Of a DNA stretch of 64,000 bases, positions 1-9,869 are shown piece by piece. The stretch is from SIG299 sp964632165 (GTDB taxonomy: Bacteria > Bacillota > Clostridia > Lachnospirales > Lachnospiraceae), in assembly GCA_964632165.1 (NCBI GenBank), contig CAZWCZ010000006.1, forward strand, positions 1 to 64,000, in the 5' to 3' direction. The translations under genes and the position numbers were made by a program. The notes under the pieces were generated by a model. It worked only from the letters and a program-made list of their open reading frames with translations, had not been told where the DNA came from and searched no databases. Position 1 is the stretch's first letter. Each line of letters begins with the position of its first letter.

Positions 1-66
1 GTAGGGGAATCGAACCCCTGTTTTCGCCGTGAGAGGGCGACGTCTTAACCGCTTGACCAACGAGCC
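1..66 (-). tRNA. tRNA-Glu (anticodon CUC), 3' end cut by window edge
   Basis: Read on the minus strand the gene begins with the acceptor half GGCTCGT (plus-strand 60-66), followed by a D-arm with GG, an anticodon stem TCGCC/GGCGA enclosing the loop CTCTCAC (anticodon CTC, Glu codon GAG), and a T-arm with GGTTCGATTCC. Only the first two bases of the 3' acceptor strand lie inside the window; about five bases plus the discriminator are missing. It has its own promoter (109-137) and is not part of the polC operon. Confidence 0.93.
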
Positions 67-108
67 ATACTTGCTTTACCGGATGTTGCTTTCCTTCAAG
101 CAAGATAT

Positions 109-137
109 AATATACACCATCCGGCAAAAAAATGCAA
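109..137 (-). promoter_or_regulatory. Promoter for tRNA-Glu
   Basis: On the minus strand there is a -35 TTGCAT (132-137) and a -10 TATATT (109-114) separated by exactly 17 bases. The predicted start is about 35 bases ahead of the tRNA. A 6-bp hairpin (TTGCTT/AAGCAA) lies in the short leader. Confidence 0.65.
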
Positions 138-212
138 GTACTTTTTTTGATAAATTTCATGTATTTTTTGAACAATCAGATTTTTTCGACACCCATCCTT
201 CTTTTCTTCCGT

Positions 213-3200
213 CTATAGTTCAAACAGATCCATCAAAGACATCTGGTTGGAAGCAGGAATATCTCCAAGCAGTCCCAGCGTTCCCATGGTATCCGTGATA
301 GACTGACTGACTTTACATCTTGTTTTAAAATCATCTCTCGATAAGAACGGTCCGTCTTTTACTGCTTCTACAATAAGATCGGCTGCTTTTTCTCCCAATC
401 CGTCAATCGTATCCAGTGCCGGCATCAATTTTCCGTCGATGATCTGAAATTCATGCGCCTTTGCCTTAAAGATATCAATTGGAAGGAATTCAAACCCTCT
501 GGCATACATTTCCTGTACAATACGCATATTTTCATAAACATCCACATCCTTCGGAGTATTCTCCTTATGGTCGATTCTTGCTTTGACCTCCTTCATGTTC
601 TTCTCTAAAGTTTCTTTTCCAAGACACATTAAAGCATAGTTAAAGGAAGATGCACGGATTCCGAAATAAGCTGCATAATAAGCCAGCGGATAATATACTT
701 TAAAATATGCCACTCGAAATGCCATCATAACATACGCACAAGCATGTGCCTTCGGGAACATATATTTGATTCTTTTACAGGACCAGATATACCAATCCGG
801 AATTCCGACTGCTTTCATTGCTTCTTCCATTTCCGGCTGAAGACCTTTTCCTTTTCGCACACTTTCCATGATCTTGAATGCAAGACCGTTTTCTACCCCC
901 TGATAGATCAGGAACGTCATAATGTCATCTCGTGTACAGATTGCACTCTCCAAAGTACATGTTCCTTCGTTGATCAGGGTCTGTGCATTGTTCGTCCACA
1001 CATCTGTTCCATGAGAAAGGCCTGAAATCCGGATCATGTCAGAGAAACTTTTCGGTTTTGTTTCACGCAGCATCTGCATAACAAAGTTTGTTCCAAGTTC
1101 CGGCAATCCGAGACTGCCCAGATCACATCCTCCGATATCTTCCGGGCGGATTCCAAGTGCTTCGGTACTATGGAACAGGGAGATCACTTTCTGATCATCC
1201 ATTGGAATTGTTTTTGCATCAATCCCGGTCAGATCCTCCAGCCGCCGGATCATCGTCGGATCATCATGGCCGAGGATATCCAGCTTCAGAAGATTGTGAT
1301 CGATGGAATGGTAATCAAAGTGTGTCGTTACTGTAGCAACCGTCATATCATTAGCAGGATGCTGTACCGGTGTAAAAGAATATATTTCTTCCCCGATCGG
1401 AAGTACGATAATCCCTCCCGGATGCTGTCCGGTTGTCCTTCTGACTCCGACACACCCTGATGCGATCCGCTCAATTTCTGCTCTGCGATGCTGTATTCCA
1501 TGTTCTTCATCATATTTTAACACATAACCATAAGCCGTCTTTTCCGCAAGTGTACCAATGGTTCCTGCACGGAACGTCTGTCCTTTTCCAAAAATAACTT
1601 CTGTATAGTCATGTGCCTTACTCTGATATTCTCCGGAAAAGTTCAGATCGATATCCGGTTCCTTGTCTCCATAGAACCCAAGGAAGGTTTCAAACGGGAT
1701 ATCCGCTCCGTCTTTTTTTAACGGTTTCCCGCATTTCGGACAGATCCTGTCCGGCATATCAAAGCCACATACACCTTTTTTCTGGCTTTCCTTTACTTCT
1801 TCCGAATCAAAATCCGAGAAAAAACATTCAGGACAATAATAATGCGCCGGCAGCGGATTTACTTCTGTTATTCCTGCCATCGTTGCTGCAAAAGAAGAAC
1901 CGACCGAACCTCTGGAACCAACCAGATATCCGTCTTCGTTGGACTTCCATACCAGTTTCTGTGCAATAATGTACATTACGGCAAATCCGTTTTTGATAAT
2001 GGAATTCAATTCCTTTTCCAGTCTCGCCTCTACCACCTGCGGCAGTGGATTTCCATACATTGCATGCGCTGTATTATAGCAAATGGTTTTTAATGTTTCA
2101 TCTGAATTTTCAATTACCGGCGGACATTTGTCCGGACGGACCGGAGAAATTTTTTCAATCCGGTCAAAAATTTTAATGGAGTTTTCGATCACAACCTCAT
2201 GTGCCTTCTGTTCTCCCAGATATGCAAACTCATTTAACATTTCTTCCGTCGTCCTAAAGTACAGCGGTGCCTGTTTATCTGCATCCGCAAATCCTTTGCA
2301 GGACATGATAATGCGCCGATACACTTCATCTTCCGGATTTAAGAAATGAACATCACAAGTAGCAACCACCGGCTTTTCAAACCGTTCTCCCAGTTCGACG
2401 ATCCGCTTGTTAAGACGGATCAGGTCTTCCTCTCCGGTAACCTGCTCTATTTTCTCACTTTCGATCATAAATCTGTTGTTGCCAAGCGGCTGTATCTCAT
2501 AATAATCATAGAATTCACAGAGTCTGGTTATTTCATCCATTGTCTCATTTTTCAGCAGAGCCTGATAAAGTTCCCCCGCTTCGCACGCAGACCCGACAAT
2601 GATTCCTTCCCGGTTTTCCATTAACAGACTTTTTGGGATCCTTGGCCGCTTAAAATAATAATCCAAATGAGAAAGTGATACCATCTTATAAAGGTTTACG
2701 CGTCCGACATCACTGCGACATAAAAGAATGCAATGGTAAGACGGCATTTTCTTGATCACATCCGCAGAAAGGTGTGCGTTTTCCTGAATTCCTGCCAAAG
2801 TTTCTACTCCGCGTTCTTTTAGCATTGCAAGGAACTTTACATAAATTTCTGCAGTTGCTCCGGCATCATCTACTGCCCGATGATGATTTTCCAACGAGAT
2901 GCCCAGTTCTTTTGCTACAATGTTGAGCTTATATCTGCTCAATCCGGGAAGCAGGATTCTTGCCATCCCTACAGTATCTACAATCGTAGGATCAAACGGC
3001 AGCCCTTGCTGTTCTGCATTGACACGGATAAATCCCGTATCAAACGATGCATTATGGGCAACTAAAATACAATCCTTACAAAATTCCAAAAATTCAGGCA
3101 GTACTTCGCGGATGTCCGGTGCATTAATTACCATTTCATCGGAAATGTGCGTTAACTCTTCAATTTTTGCCGGAATCGGAACCTTGGGATTCACAAACGA

Positions 3201-4664
3201 GGAGAACTTTTCTGTAATGATACCATTAACCACTTTTACCGCACCGATCTCAATGATCTTATCTGTCATTTTATCAAATCCGGTTGTTTCAATGTCAAAT
3301 ACAACACTGGCAGCAGAAAGTGACTGACCCTTGTCTTTCTTAACCACTTCTTCTATATCATCCACAAGATATGCTTCCATCCCATAGACAATCTTAAAAT
3401 CTTTGGCGCGCTGCATTTTTTCTTCATCCCCTGCATAGTCCTTTGGGTTCAGGACATGATTTGCTTCCGTAAATGCCTGCACTACACCATGATCTGTGAT
3501 CGCTACTCCCGGATGTCCCCACTCAAACGCCGTTTTTACCAATACTTTAGGATCAACTACGGCATCCATATCACTCATCATGGTATGTGCATGAAGTTCT
3601 ACTCTTTTTTCCGGATAAGTATCCATTCTTTTTTTTATAAAGTTTGGAATCGTCTTGATCCCTATGACAGAACCGATCGAGATTTCTTTGTCATACCGGT
3701 CATACACTGCCATACCCTTTAATTTGACACAGATCCCTTTTTTTAACTTCTGTCTGAGTTCTTCCCATTCTTCATTTTTGACAAACAGCTTTGCAGAGAT
3801 CGTATCAGAAAAATCCGTAAAGCTAAACTTTACGATCAGCTTTTCTCCGTTTCGCATTGCCGTTTCTTCCACGGACAGCACTTTTCCATATACTACAACT
3901 TCACCAATTTCATCCTGGATCTCGCAGATCGGTATGGTTTCTCCTTCAAACGGACGTCCATAAAAAATATCCGGATCATCCGGCAGTTTCTTTTTTATAA
4001 ATCTGGAGCTGTTATCCGACTGTTTTTTCAGTGGTTTTCTGAAAGCCTCTGCATTTGACGCAGGCTTCTTTTCTGCCGTCTCCTGCTTCCGGTTTTCTTT
4101 TCGCTGTGTAGGAACGTAGGTATACGTTTCCTCTTGTTCCGCTCCTTCCCTCTGCTCTGTGTCAAGAAACGAAAACGTTACCCTGACCGGAAAATGAAAT
4201 CGTTCTCCGAAAATGTACTCTAAATATTCTTTGATGGTTTTTGAGATTATCCGGCAAAGAAAACTTCCGGGTAATTCTAAATGTAATTCTGTTTCCCCGT
4301 CCCGGTCAATAAATTCCAATTCAGAAGAATGGAGCATTTGAGCTGCCATTCTGGTTTCGCAGGCTAATTCCTCTATGATACTTTCTTTATGCATATTCCA
4401 CACGGCTTCCGGTGTGTATTGTGAAGACAAGTGATAGTCTACCGCCAGTTTTGCCCCGCTGCCTGTTCTTCCAAAAAACTGTTCTGTTAATACTTTTTCC
4501 ATTTCTTTGATTTCAGAAAGATCCAGCAGATGCTTTGACTGCAGATGCACCACTGTCATTCCGGTACTTTTTGAGGCAGTAAGTTTTACAACTTCTGCCT
4601 CTGAAAATGCCGTCTTCAATTCGCTCTTTACTTGAAGTTCTTCAAATAATTCAAACAAATTCAT
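213..4664 (-). CDS. polC: DNA polymerase III alpha subunit, Gram-positive PolC type
   Basis: Replicative DNA polymerase with built-in proofreading. The 1483-residue length fits PolC. In order: an N-terminal domain, an OB-fold at about 245-295, a PHP domain starting around residue 355 (VELHAHTMMSDMD), a DnaQ-like 3'-5' exonuclease inserted in the PHP domain around 455 (VVFDIETTGFD), a four-Cys zinc-binding segment at about 940-980 (CPEC...CPKC), the polymerase active-site motif DIDLNFSG near 1003, and a C-terminal helix-hairpin-helix (IDGLGEKAA). The start ATG has AGG eight bases upstream. It is the last gene of the pyrH-to-polC cluster, 33 bases after ispG. I see no convincing hairpin terminator in the 146 bases before the tRNA gene. 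Confidence 0.98.
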   Translation of the reverse strand: MNLFELFEELQVKSELKTAFSEAEVVKLTASKSTGMTVVHLQSKHLLDLSEIKEMEKVLTEQFFGRTGSGAKLAVDYHLSSQYTPEAVWNMHKESIIEELACETRMAAQMLHSSELEFIDRDGETELHLELPGSFLCRIISKTIKEYLEYIFGERFHFPVRVTFSFLDTEQREGAEQEETYTYVPTQRKENRKQETAEKKPASNAEAFRKPLKKQSDNSSRFIKKKLPDDPDIFYGRPFEGETIPICEIQDEIGEVVVYGKVLSVEETAMRNGEKLIVKFSFTDFSDTISAKLFVKNEEWEELRQKLKKGICVKLKGMAVYDRYDKEISIGSVIGIKTIPNFIKKRMDTYPEKRVELHAHTMMSDMDAVVDPKVLVKTAFEWGHPGVAITDHGVVQAFTEANHVLNPKDYAGDEEKMQRAKDFKIVYGMEAYLVDDIEEVVKKDKGQSLSAASVVFDIETTGFDKMTDKIIEIGAVKVVNGIITEKFSSFVNPKVPIPAKIEELTHISDEMVINAPDIREVLPEFLEFCKDCILVAHNASFDTGFIRVNAEQQGLPFDPTIVDTVGMARILLPGLSRYKLNIVAKELGISLENHHRAVDDAGATAEIYVKFLAMLKERGVETLAGIQENAHLSADVIKKMPSYHCILLCRSDVGRVNLYKMVSLSHLDYYFKRPRIPKSLLMENREGIIVGSACEAGELYQALLKNETMDEITRLCEFYDYYEIQPLGNNRFMIESEKIEQVTGEEDLIRLNKRIVELGERFEKPVVATCDVHFLNPEDEVYRRIIMSCKGFADADKQAPLYFRTTEEMLNEFAYLGEQKAHEVVIENSIKIFDRIEKISPVRPDKCPPVIENSDETLKTICYNTAHAMYGNPLPQVVEARLEKELNSIIKNGFAVMYIIAQKLVWKSNEDGYLVGSRGSVGSSFAATMAGITEVNPLPAHYYCPECFFSDFDSEEVKESQKKGVCGFDMPDRICPKCGKPLKKDGADIPFETFLGFYGDKEPDIDLNFSGEYQSKAHDYTEVIFGKGQTFRAGTIGTLAEKTAYGYVLKYDEEHGIQHRRAEIERIASGCVGVRRTTGQHPGGIIVLPIGEEIYSFTPVQHPANDMTVATVTTHFDYHSIDHNLLKLDILGHDDPTMIRRLEDLTGIDAKTIPMDDQKVISLFHSTEALGIRPEDIGGCDLGSLGLPELGTNFVMQMLRETKPKSFSDMIRISGLSHGTDVWTNNAQTLINEGTCTLESAICTRDDIMTFLIYQGVENGLAFKIMESVRKGKGLQPEMEEAMKAVGIPDWYIWSCKRIKYMFPKAHACAYVMMAFRVAYFKVYYPLAYYAAYFGIRASSFNYALMCLGKETLEKNMKEVKARIDHKENTPKDVDVYENMRIVQEMYARGFEFLPIDIFKAKAHEFQIIDGKLMPALDTIDGLGEKAADLIVEAVKDGPFLSRDDFKTRCKVSQSITDTMGTLGLLGDIPASNQMSLMDLFEL

Positions 4665-4697
4665 ACGTTTACCTATTCTTCTTCCTTTGCCATATAA

Positions 4698-5771
4698 CTA
4701 CAGCAACAAATCAAGTTCCTTCTTTAACTCATCTAAAAGTTCCGCTTCCTTTACTTTTCGAAGTATTTCTCCCTTTCGGATGATCAGACCTTCGCCTATG
4801 CCGCCGGCAATCCCAAGATCTGCTTCCCTTGCTTCTCCCGGTCCGTTTACCACACAGCCCATCACTGCCACTTTAATATCAAGCGGATAATCTCTTACCA
4901 GCTGCTCTACCTGACCGGCAAGACGTATCAGATCAATTTTTGTTCTTCCGCAGGTAGGACAGGAAACAACTTCAATTCCGCCTTTTCTTAACCCGAGCGT
5001 CTTTAAAATCTGTTTTGCTGAAGAAATTTCTTCTGTCGGATCTGCCGTCAGTGATACCCGGATGGTATCGCCAATGCCCTGACCAAGGATCCATGCAAGT
5101 CCCATAGACGATTTGATATTTCCGGAAGTCACCGTGCCGGATTCGGTAATCCCTACGTGCAACGGATGTGCCGTCCGGTCAGCGATCAGTTCATGTGCCT
5201 TTACACACATTAAAACATCAGAAGATTTAATGCTGATAACAAGATTATCATACCCCATATCCTCCATCATCTCTGCCTGATGCAACGCGCTCTCCACCAA
5301 ACCTTCTGCGGTAACTCCGTGATACTTTTCTATCAGATGTTTTTCCAACGACCCGGAATTGACCCCGACACGGATCGGGATGTTTCTTTCTTTTGCAGCA
5401 TCCGTAACCGCCTTTATCTTTTCTTTTGAGCCGATATTACCCGGATTAATGCGAACCTTATCTGCTCCGTGTTCCATTGCAGCAATGGCAAGCCGATAAT
5501 CAAAATGAATATCTGCCACAAGTGGAATATGGATCTGCTTTTTGATTTCCGAGAACGCTTTGGCAGCCTCCATATTTGGAACAGCACAACGGATGATCTC
5601 GCAGCCGGCTGCTTCCAGCTTTAAAATCTGTCCCACCGTTGCATTTACATCCTCTGTTTTTGTATTTGTCATAGACTGAATGGCAACCGGATGACTGCCG
5701 CCGATCCACACTGAGCCAATCTGAACTTCTTTGGAAGTTCTCCGTTTCCTCTCATCAAGTAACCAGCCCAT
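4698..5771 (-). CDS. ispG: 4-hydroxy-3-methylbut-2-en-1-yl diphosphate synthase (flavodoxin/ferredoxin)
   Basis: Penultimate enzyme of the MEP isoprenoid pathway; it reduces MEcPP to HMBPP using a [4Fe-4S] cluster. The 357-residue protein has the N-terminal TIM-barrel part (VQIGSVWIGG...PVAIQSMTNT) and the C-terminal cluster-binding cysteines CPTCGRT and GCVVNGPGEA. The start ATG follows GAGAGGAACG. It sits 15 bases after rseP and before polC. Its pathway neighbours dxr (in this cluster) and ispH (at 33-34 kb) are also in the window, so the cell makes IPP/DMAPP by the MEP route. Confidence 0.97.
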   Translation of the reverse strand: MGWLLDERKRRTSKEVQIGSVWIGGSHPVAIQSMTNTKTEDVNATVGQILKLEAAGCEIIRCAVPNMEAAKAFSEIKKQIHIPLVADIHFDYRLAIAAMEHGADKVRINPGNIGSKEKIKAVTDAAKERNIPIRVGVNSGSLEKHLIEKYHGVTAEGLVESALHQAEMMEDMGYDNLVISIKSSDVLMCVKAHELIADRTAHPLHVGITESGTVTSGNIKSSMGLAWILGQGIGDTIRVSLTADPTEEISSAKQILKTLGLRKGGIEVVSCPTCGRTKIDLIRLAGQVEQLVRDYPLDIKVAVMGCVVNGPGEAREADLGIAGGIGEGLIIRKGEILRKVKEAELLDELKKELDLLL

Positions 5772-5786
5772 CGTTCCTCTCTCCTA

Positions 5787-7103
5787 TCAGAAAAATAAAT
5801 TTTTTATATCATTAAAGAAAATAAATACCATAAGCAGCATCAGAAGGATCATTCCGATCAGATGAACGATTCCTTCTTTTTCACGATCAATCGGTTTTCC
5901 TCTTACAGCTTCAATCAGAGTAAAGACCAGCTTTCCTCCATCCAATGCCGGAATCGGCAGCAGATTCATGACACCAAGATTCGCGCTCAGCAAAATGGTA
6001 ATATACATCATATTCAGCACAACATCCATTACATTTCCTGTCTTCTGTGTCTGTTTATAAACATCACCAATCGTTCCGATGATTGCCACAGGTCCTCCTA
6101 CATCTGTAGAATTAAGCTTTCCGGTCACAAGCATACCAAGATTTTTGACCGTACTGGCGATCCAATACTTTACTTCGGTAAAACTATATCGGATCGTCTG
6201 AAGGATCCCTGTTTTTTCTCTGGAAGTATTATAGGAAATCCCGACAGTGTAGCCCTCATTATATAATTCGGGATCCGGAACGACTTCTACTGTTGTAGTT
6301 TTTCCGTCTCTTTCATATGTGATTTGGACTGAAGCAGTGCAATCATCCAAAGGATGTATCACCATGTATGTTGAGAGTTCCGCACCGTTTGCCACTTCGT
6401 ATCCATTGATTGCCGTAATGATATCCCCTGCCTGGATACCTGCTTTCTGGAACGGATATCCTTCATAAATTCCGCTGATAACAGCTCCCGGTGTTTCATT
6501 GGCATAATACTTAAATCCAAGCAGATACTGTTTTACTTTTACCGGAGTTACTTCTGCAGAATACTTTTTGCCTTCTCTGATATACACGATTTCGATTGGG
6601 GACCCGTCCAGTGTATGGTACGTAAAATAATCTCCAACTTCACGTCCGATAGAAACCGAAACTCCGTCTATCTTTTTGATCAGATCTCCTTTTCGTAATC
6701 CGGCCTGATCTGCCGGATAATCCAGTGATACCTCAGTAATCGTTGCAGGATCATATCCTACAAACCCGATCACAAATAATGATAATACAAATGCTAATAT
6801 AAAATTAAAGAGCGGTCCTGCAAAAACAACCGAAAAACGCTGCCAGACCCCTTTAGAATAAAAGGCGTTTTCAGCAGTTGTATTTTGTTCCGAATCTTCT
6901 CCCACCATCTGGCACATTCCTCCAAACGGAAGCAGTTTGATGGAATACTTTGTTTCTCCACGCTGTATCCCGACAATCGTCGGACCAAGTCCGATAGAAA
7001 ATTCCACTACACCGATCCCATTCTTCTTTGCAAGCAGAAAGTGCCCCAGCTCATGGATAATGATGATCATGCTAAAAATCAATATGGCAACTACAATACT
7101 CAT
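5787..7103 (-). CDS. rseP: Site-2 (RseP/RasP family) zinc metalloprotease
   Basis: Intramembrane protease that cuts anti-sigma factors and leftover signal peptides. The 438 residues start with a membrane helix carrying HELGH (residues 17-21), the zinc and catalytic motif. Two PDZ-like repeats follow (AGLRKGDLIKKIDG, about 120-165, and AGIQAGDIITAING, about 205-250). The C-terminal membrane segments hold the LDGG motif (IPALDGGK) that completes the zinc site. The start ATG has AGGAGAAGA seven bases upstream. Its position between dxr and ispG is the standard clostridial arrangement. The second PDZ-like repeat resembles E. coli RseP. Confidence 0.95.
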   Translation of the reverse strand: MSIVVAILIFSMIIIIHELGHFLLAKKNGIGVVEFSIGLGPTIVGIQRGETKYSIKLLPFGGMCQMVGEDSEQNTTAENAFYSKGVWQRFSVVFAGPLFNFILAFVLSLFVIGFVGYDPATITEVSLDYPADQAGLRKGDLIKKIDGVSVSIGREVGDYFTYHTLDGSPIEIVYIREGKKYSAEVTPVKVKQYLLGFKYYANETPGAVISGIYEGYPFQKAGIQAGDIITAINGYEVANGAELSTYMVIHPLDDCTASVQITYERDGKTTTVEVVPDPELYNEGYTVGISYNTSREKTGILQTIRYSFTEVKYWIASTVKNLGMLVTGKLNSTDVGGPVAIIGTIGDVYKQTQKTGNVMDVVLNMMYITILLSANLGVMNLLPIPALDGGKLVFTLIEAVRGKPIDREKEGIVHLIGMILLMLLMVFIFFNDIKNLFF

Positions 7104-7119
7104 TCTGTCTTCTCCTGTT

Positions 7120-8262
7120 TCACTGATTTAAGTCAGCATATACCTTTTGCTCTGTCTCTAAAATTTCTTCCAGACAAGGATCCGAAACTACGGTATGCCG
7201 ATCCATTTGTCTGCGTATCAGCTTCGTAATGTCCGTATATGCTATCTTTCTGTCTAAAAATGCTGCTACCGCCCATTCATTTGCCGCATTATAAACCGTA
7301 GGCATGCTGCCGCCTGTTCTCAACGCTTCATATGCCATGGAAAGTGCCGGAAATTTTTTTGTATCCGGAGGATAGAATTCCAGGGCATGCATCCGATAAA
7401 AATCCAGGCGTTCTGAAGTTGCTCCGCGCCTTTCCGGATAATATAATGCATATTGTATCGGAAGTCTCATGTCCGGAGTTCCTAGCTGTGCGATCACTGC
7501 TCCGTCTTCATACTCGATCATGGAATGCACAATACTCTGCGGATGTACTACCACTTCGATCTGTTCCGGTTCTGCCCCAAACAGCCACTTTGCCTCCATG
7601 ACTTCCAAACCCTTGTTTACCAGGGTAGAGGAATCTATCGTTATTTTTCTCCCCATCGTCCAATTTGGATGTTTTAGTGCATCTTCTACCTGCACTTTTT
7701 TGAGTTCCTCTTCTGTTTTCAGCCGAAATGGCCCGCCGGATGCTGTTAGCAGTATCCTACGGAAAGAATTGTCCGCTTTTCCCTGTAACGATTGAAAAAT
7801 TGCCGAATGCTCACTGTCTACAGGCAAAATGGCTACCTTGTGCTTTTGAGCAAGCGGCATGATAATATGTCCTGCCGTTACCAGTGTTTCTTTATTTGCC
7901 AGTGCGATATCTTTTCCTGCCTGAATTGCTTCTATCGTAGGGCGGATGCCGATCATGCCTACAAATGCCGTTACTACCATCTCTGCCTCAGGCATGACAG
8001 CACATGCGATCAGTCCCTCCATACCACACATGACTTCAGTCGCTATCTTCTCTTTTTTCAAAATTTCCTGCAGTTCTTTTGCTTTCTCTTCTACATAGAC
8101 ACAGACAAGTTTCGGCCGGAATTCGCGAATCTGTTCCAGAAGCAGTCCGATATTTCTTCCTGCCGCCAATGCCGTCACTCCTATGTCTCCGTTTTTTCTT
8201 ATCACATCCAGCGTCTGTGTTCCAATGGATCCTGTGGATCCAAGTATTGATACCTGCTTCAT
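7120..8262 (-). CDS. dxr: 1-deoxy-D-xylulose 5-phosphate reductoisomerase
   Basis: First committed enzyme of the MEP isoprenoid pathway (DXP to MEP, NADPH and divalent metal). 380 residues. It has the NADPH-binding GSTGSIG at residues 7-13, the metal and substrate motif PVDSEHSAIFQ, TASGGPFR, and MGRKITIDSSTLVNKGLEV. The start ATG at 8262 follows AGGAGAAGAG. It lies 16 bases after cdsA and 16 bases before rseP, clearly cotranscribed. Confidence 0.97.
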   Translation of the reverse strand: MKQVSILGSTGSIGTQTLDVIRKNGDIGVTALAAGRNIGLLLEQIREFRPKLVCVYVEEKAKELQEILKKEKIATEVMCGMEGLIACAVMPEAEMVVTAFVGMIGIRPTIEAIQAGKDIALANKETLVTAGHIIMPLAQKHKVAILPVDSEHSAIFQSLQGKADNSFRRILLTASGGPFRLKTEEELKKVQVEDALKHPNWTMGRKITIDSSTLVNKGLEVMEAKWLFGAEPEQIEVVVHPQSIVHSMIEYEDGAVIAQLGTPDMRLPIQYALYYPERRGATSERLDFYRMHALEFYPPDTKKFPALSMAYEALRTGGSMPTVYNAANEWAVAAFLDRKIAYTDITKLIRRQMDRHTVVSDPCLEEILETEQKVYADLNQ

Positions 8263-8278
8263 CTCTTCTCCTATCTGC

Positions 8279-9076
8279 TTATGCTGTGATCGTAAGAAGG
8301 TAATAAATGATCGGTGCTACAAAAATAACACTGTCAAAACGATCTAAAATACCGCCATGACCCGGGATCAGTTTCCCATAATCTTTTATATCATGATTTC
8401 TCTTTAATGCAGATGCCGCCAGATCCCCAATCTGTGCAACCACGGAGCCGCATCCACAGATCAGTGCATACTGAAAAACAGAGCCGTCCTGCCCAAACCA
8501 TGTATTCATCGCCAGGCAATAAAGACTACCGATCAATGCTGCTCCGACAATGCCTCCGATACATCCTTCTTTTGATTTTTTCGGACTCAGTACCGGAAAC
8601 GCCTGGTGCTTTCCAAACAATACGCCGACACAGTACGCACATACATCAGATCCCCACGCTGACGCAAAGATTAACCACACATGGAACATCCCGCCTTCCA
8701 GCATACGAACCTGATAAATATACGAAATCATCAATGCAGTATAACAAAATCCAAAAAACAGAAAGATCATCTGTTCTGATCTGAATTTAGGAAAAGCGAC
8801 CACATATACCGCCATCAAAGCAAGCAGAAAGAAAATTAAAACCGGTAATGTTTTTTCTGCTTTTCCGAGAAAATGCGCCAGATACAATGTTGCAACTGCA
8901 CCATAGCCAAGCACGGCAAGGGGAGTTTTATGAATTTTTATCATCCGCATAAATTCCATCATTGCGATTCCTGATACTGCCGCTGTTGCAAAAAGCAGCA
9001 CATTTCCTCCCGGAATCACTACAATCAGCATAACTGCAAGCAGCACAACACTGCTGATAAACCTTTCCTTAAACAT
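8279..9076 (-). CDS. cdsA: Phosphatidate cytidylyltransferase
   Basis: Makes CDP-diacylglycerol from phosphatidic acid and CTP, the precursor of phosphatidylglycerol and cardiolipin (pgsA and cls are also in this window). 265 residues, polytopic (about seven to eight membrane helices), ending with the family signature SALKRN..KD..KLIPGHGGILDRFDS. The start ATG has GGAGG eleven bases upstream and overlaps the uppS end by eight bases, indicating translational coupling. Confidence 0.96.
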   Translation of the reverse strand: MFKERFISSVVLLAVMLIVVIPGGNVLLFATAAVSGIAMMEFMRMIKIHKTPLAVLGYGAVATLYLAHFLGKAEKTLPVLIFFLLALMAVYVVAFPKFRSEQMIFLFFGFCYTALMISYIYQVRMLEGGMFHVWLIFASAWGSDVCAYCVGVLFGKHQAFPVLSPKKSKEGCIGGIVGAALIGSLYCLAMNTWFGQDGSVFQYALICGCGSVVAQIGDLAASALKRNHDIKDYGKLIPGHGGILDRFDSVIFVAPIIYYLLTITA

Positions 9077-9800
9077 TAGTCACGCCTCCGTATCTTCGTT
9101 CTCTTGTATTATAATATGCGATGGCATCTATCAGATCGTCTTCCGAAAAATCCGGCCACAAAACATCCGGGAAATAAAATTCGGCATACGCCGCCTGCCA
9201 CAACAGAAAATTTGAGATCCTCTGTTCTCCGCTCGTACGGATAAGCAGATCCGGATCCGGGATTCCTGCCGTATCCAAATGTGTCTCTATGTATTCCGGC
9301 GTAATATTTTCCGGTTCTAACGTTCCTTCCTTGACTTCGCTGCTGATCTCCTTTACCATACGGAGCAATTCATCTCTGCCTCCGTAATTCAGCGCGATCT
9401 GAAATTGAAGTCCGTCATTGCCAGCAGACTCTTTCTCTAAAACACGGATACTTTCCTGCAAATCTTCATCCAGGGCAGAAATATCTCCAATGACTTTTAC
9501 TCTCATTTTATTTTTTGCCGCCTGCTTCACACAATCTTTCAAATAAGAACGCAGCAAATTCATCAACGCAGAAATTTCATCCTTCGGTCTTGACCAGTTT
9601 TCTGTCGAGAACGCGTACAGTGTCAGATACTTAATGCCCAGCTTATATGCCGCTTCACTGATCATTTCTACGGTTTTTCCTCCCTGCCGGTGTCCCATGT
9701 TTCTCGGAAGTCCCCGCTTTTTTGCCCATCTGCCGTTTCCGTCCATGATGATCGCCACATGTTCCGGAATTTTCCATGCATTGTTTATCTGCTTTGCCAT
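9069..9800 (-). CDS. uppS: Isoprenyl transferase (undecaprenyl diphosphate synthase)
   Basis: Cis-prenyltransferase that makes the C55 lipid carrier for cell-wall synthesis. I start it at the ATG at 9800 (MAKQINNAWK, 243 residues) rather than a possible TTG at 9836, because the ATG has AGGAAAGGG upstream and the longer frame would begin inside a terminator-like hairpin. Motifs: IIMDGNGRWAKKRG, GHRQGGK, YAFSTENWSRP, and RTSGEQRISNFLLWQ with AEFYFPDVLWPDF. It lies between frr and cdsA. Confidence 0.96.
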   Translation of the reverse strand: MAKQINNAWKIPEHVAIIMDGNGRWAKKRGLPRNMGHRQGGKTVEMISEAAYKLGIKYLTLYAFSTENWSRPKDEISALMNLLRSYLKDCVKQAAKNKMRVKVIGDISALDEDLQESIRVLEKESAGNDGLQFQIALNYGGRDELLRMVKEISSEVKEGTLEPENITPEYIETHLDTAGIPDPDLLIRTSGEQRISNFLLWQAAYAEFYFPDVLWPDFSEDDLIDAIAYYNTRERRYGGVTNV

Positions 9801-9817
9801 GCCAATCCCTTTCCTAT

Positions 9818-9858
9818 GAAAAATGGACGCTTCCAACTAATGAAAGCGGAAACGTCCA
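9818..9858 (-). terminator. Intrinsic terminator or attenuator between frr and uppS
   Basis: An 11-bp stem (minus strand TGGACGTTTCC with GGAAGCGTCCA, one G-T pair, 13-base loop) is followed directly by TTTTTC. It lies between the frr stop and the uppS ATG, so it should end or attenuate transcription inside an otherwise continuous cluster. Confidence 0.7.
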
Positions 9859-9869
9859 CTAAATTTTAC

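Noticed and set aside
67..212. Search for a terminator after polC
   Set aside because: The region is AT-rich with T-runs but I see no stable hairpin before them on the minus strand.
9801..9836. Longer uppS reading frame from a TTG at 9836
   Set aside because: It would begin inside the terminator hairpin; the ATG at 9800 has a better ribosome site and matches family N-termini.
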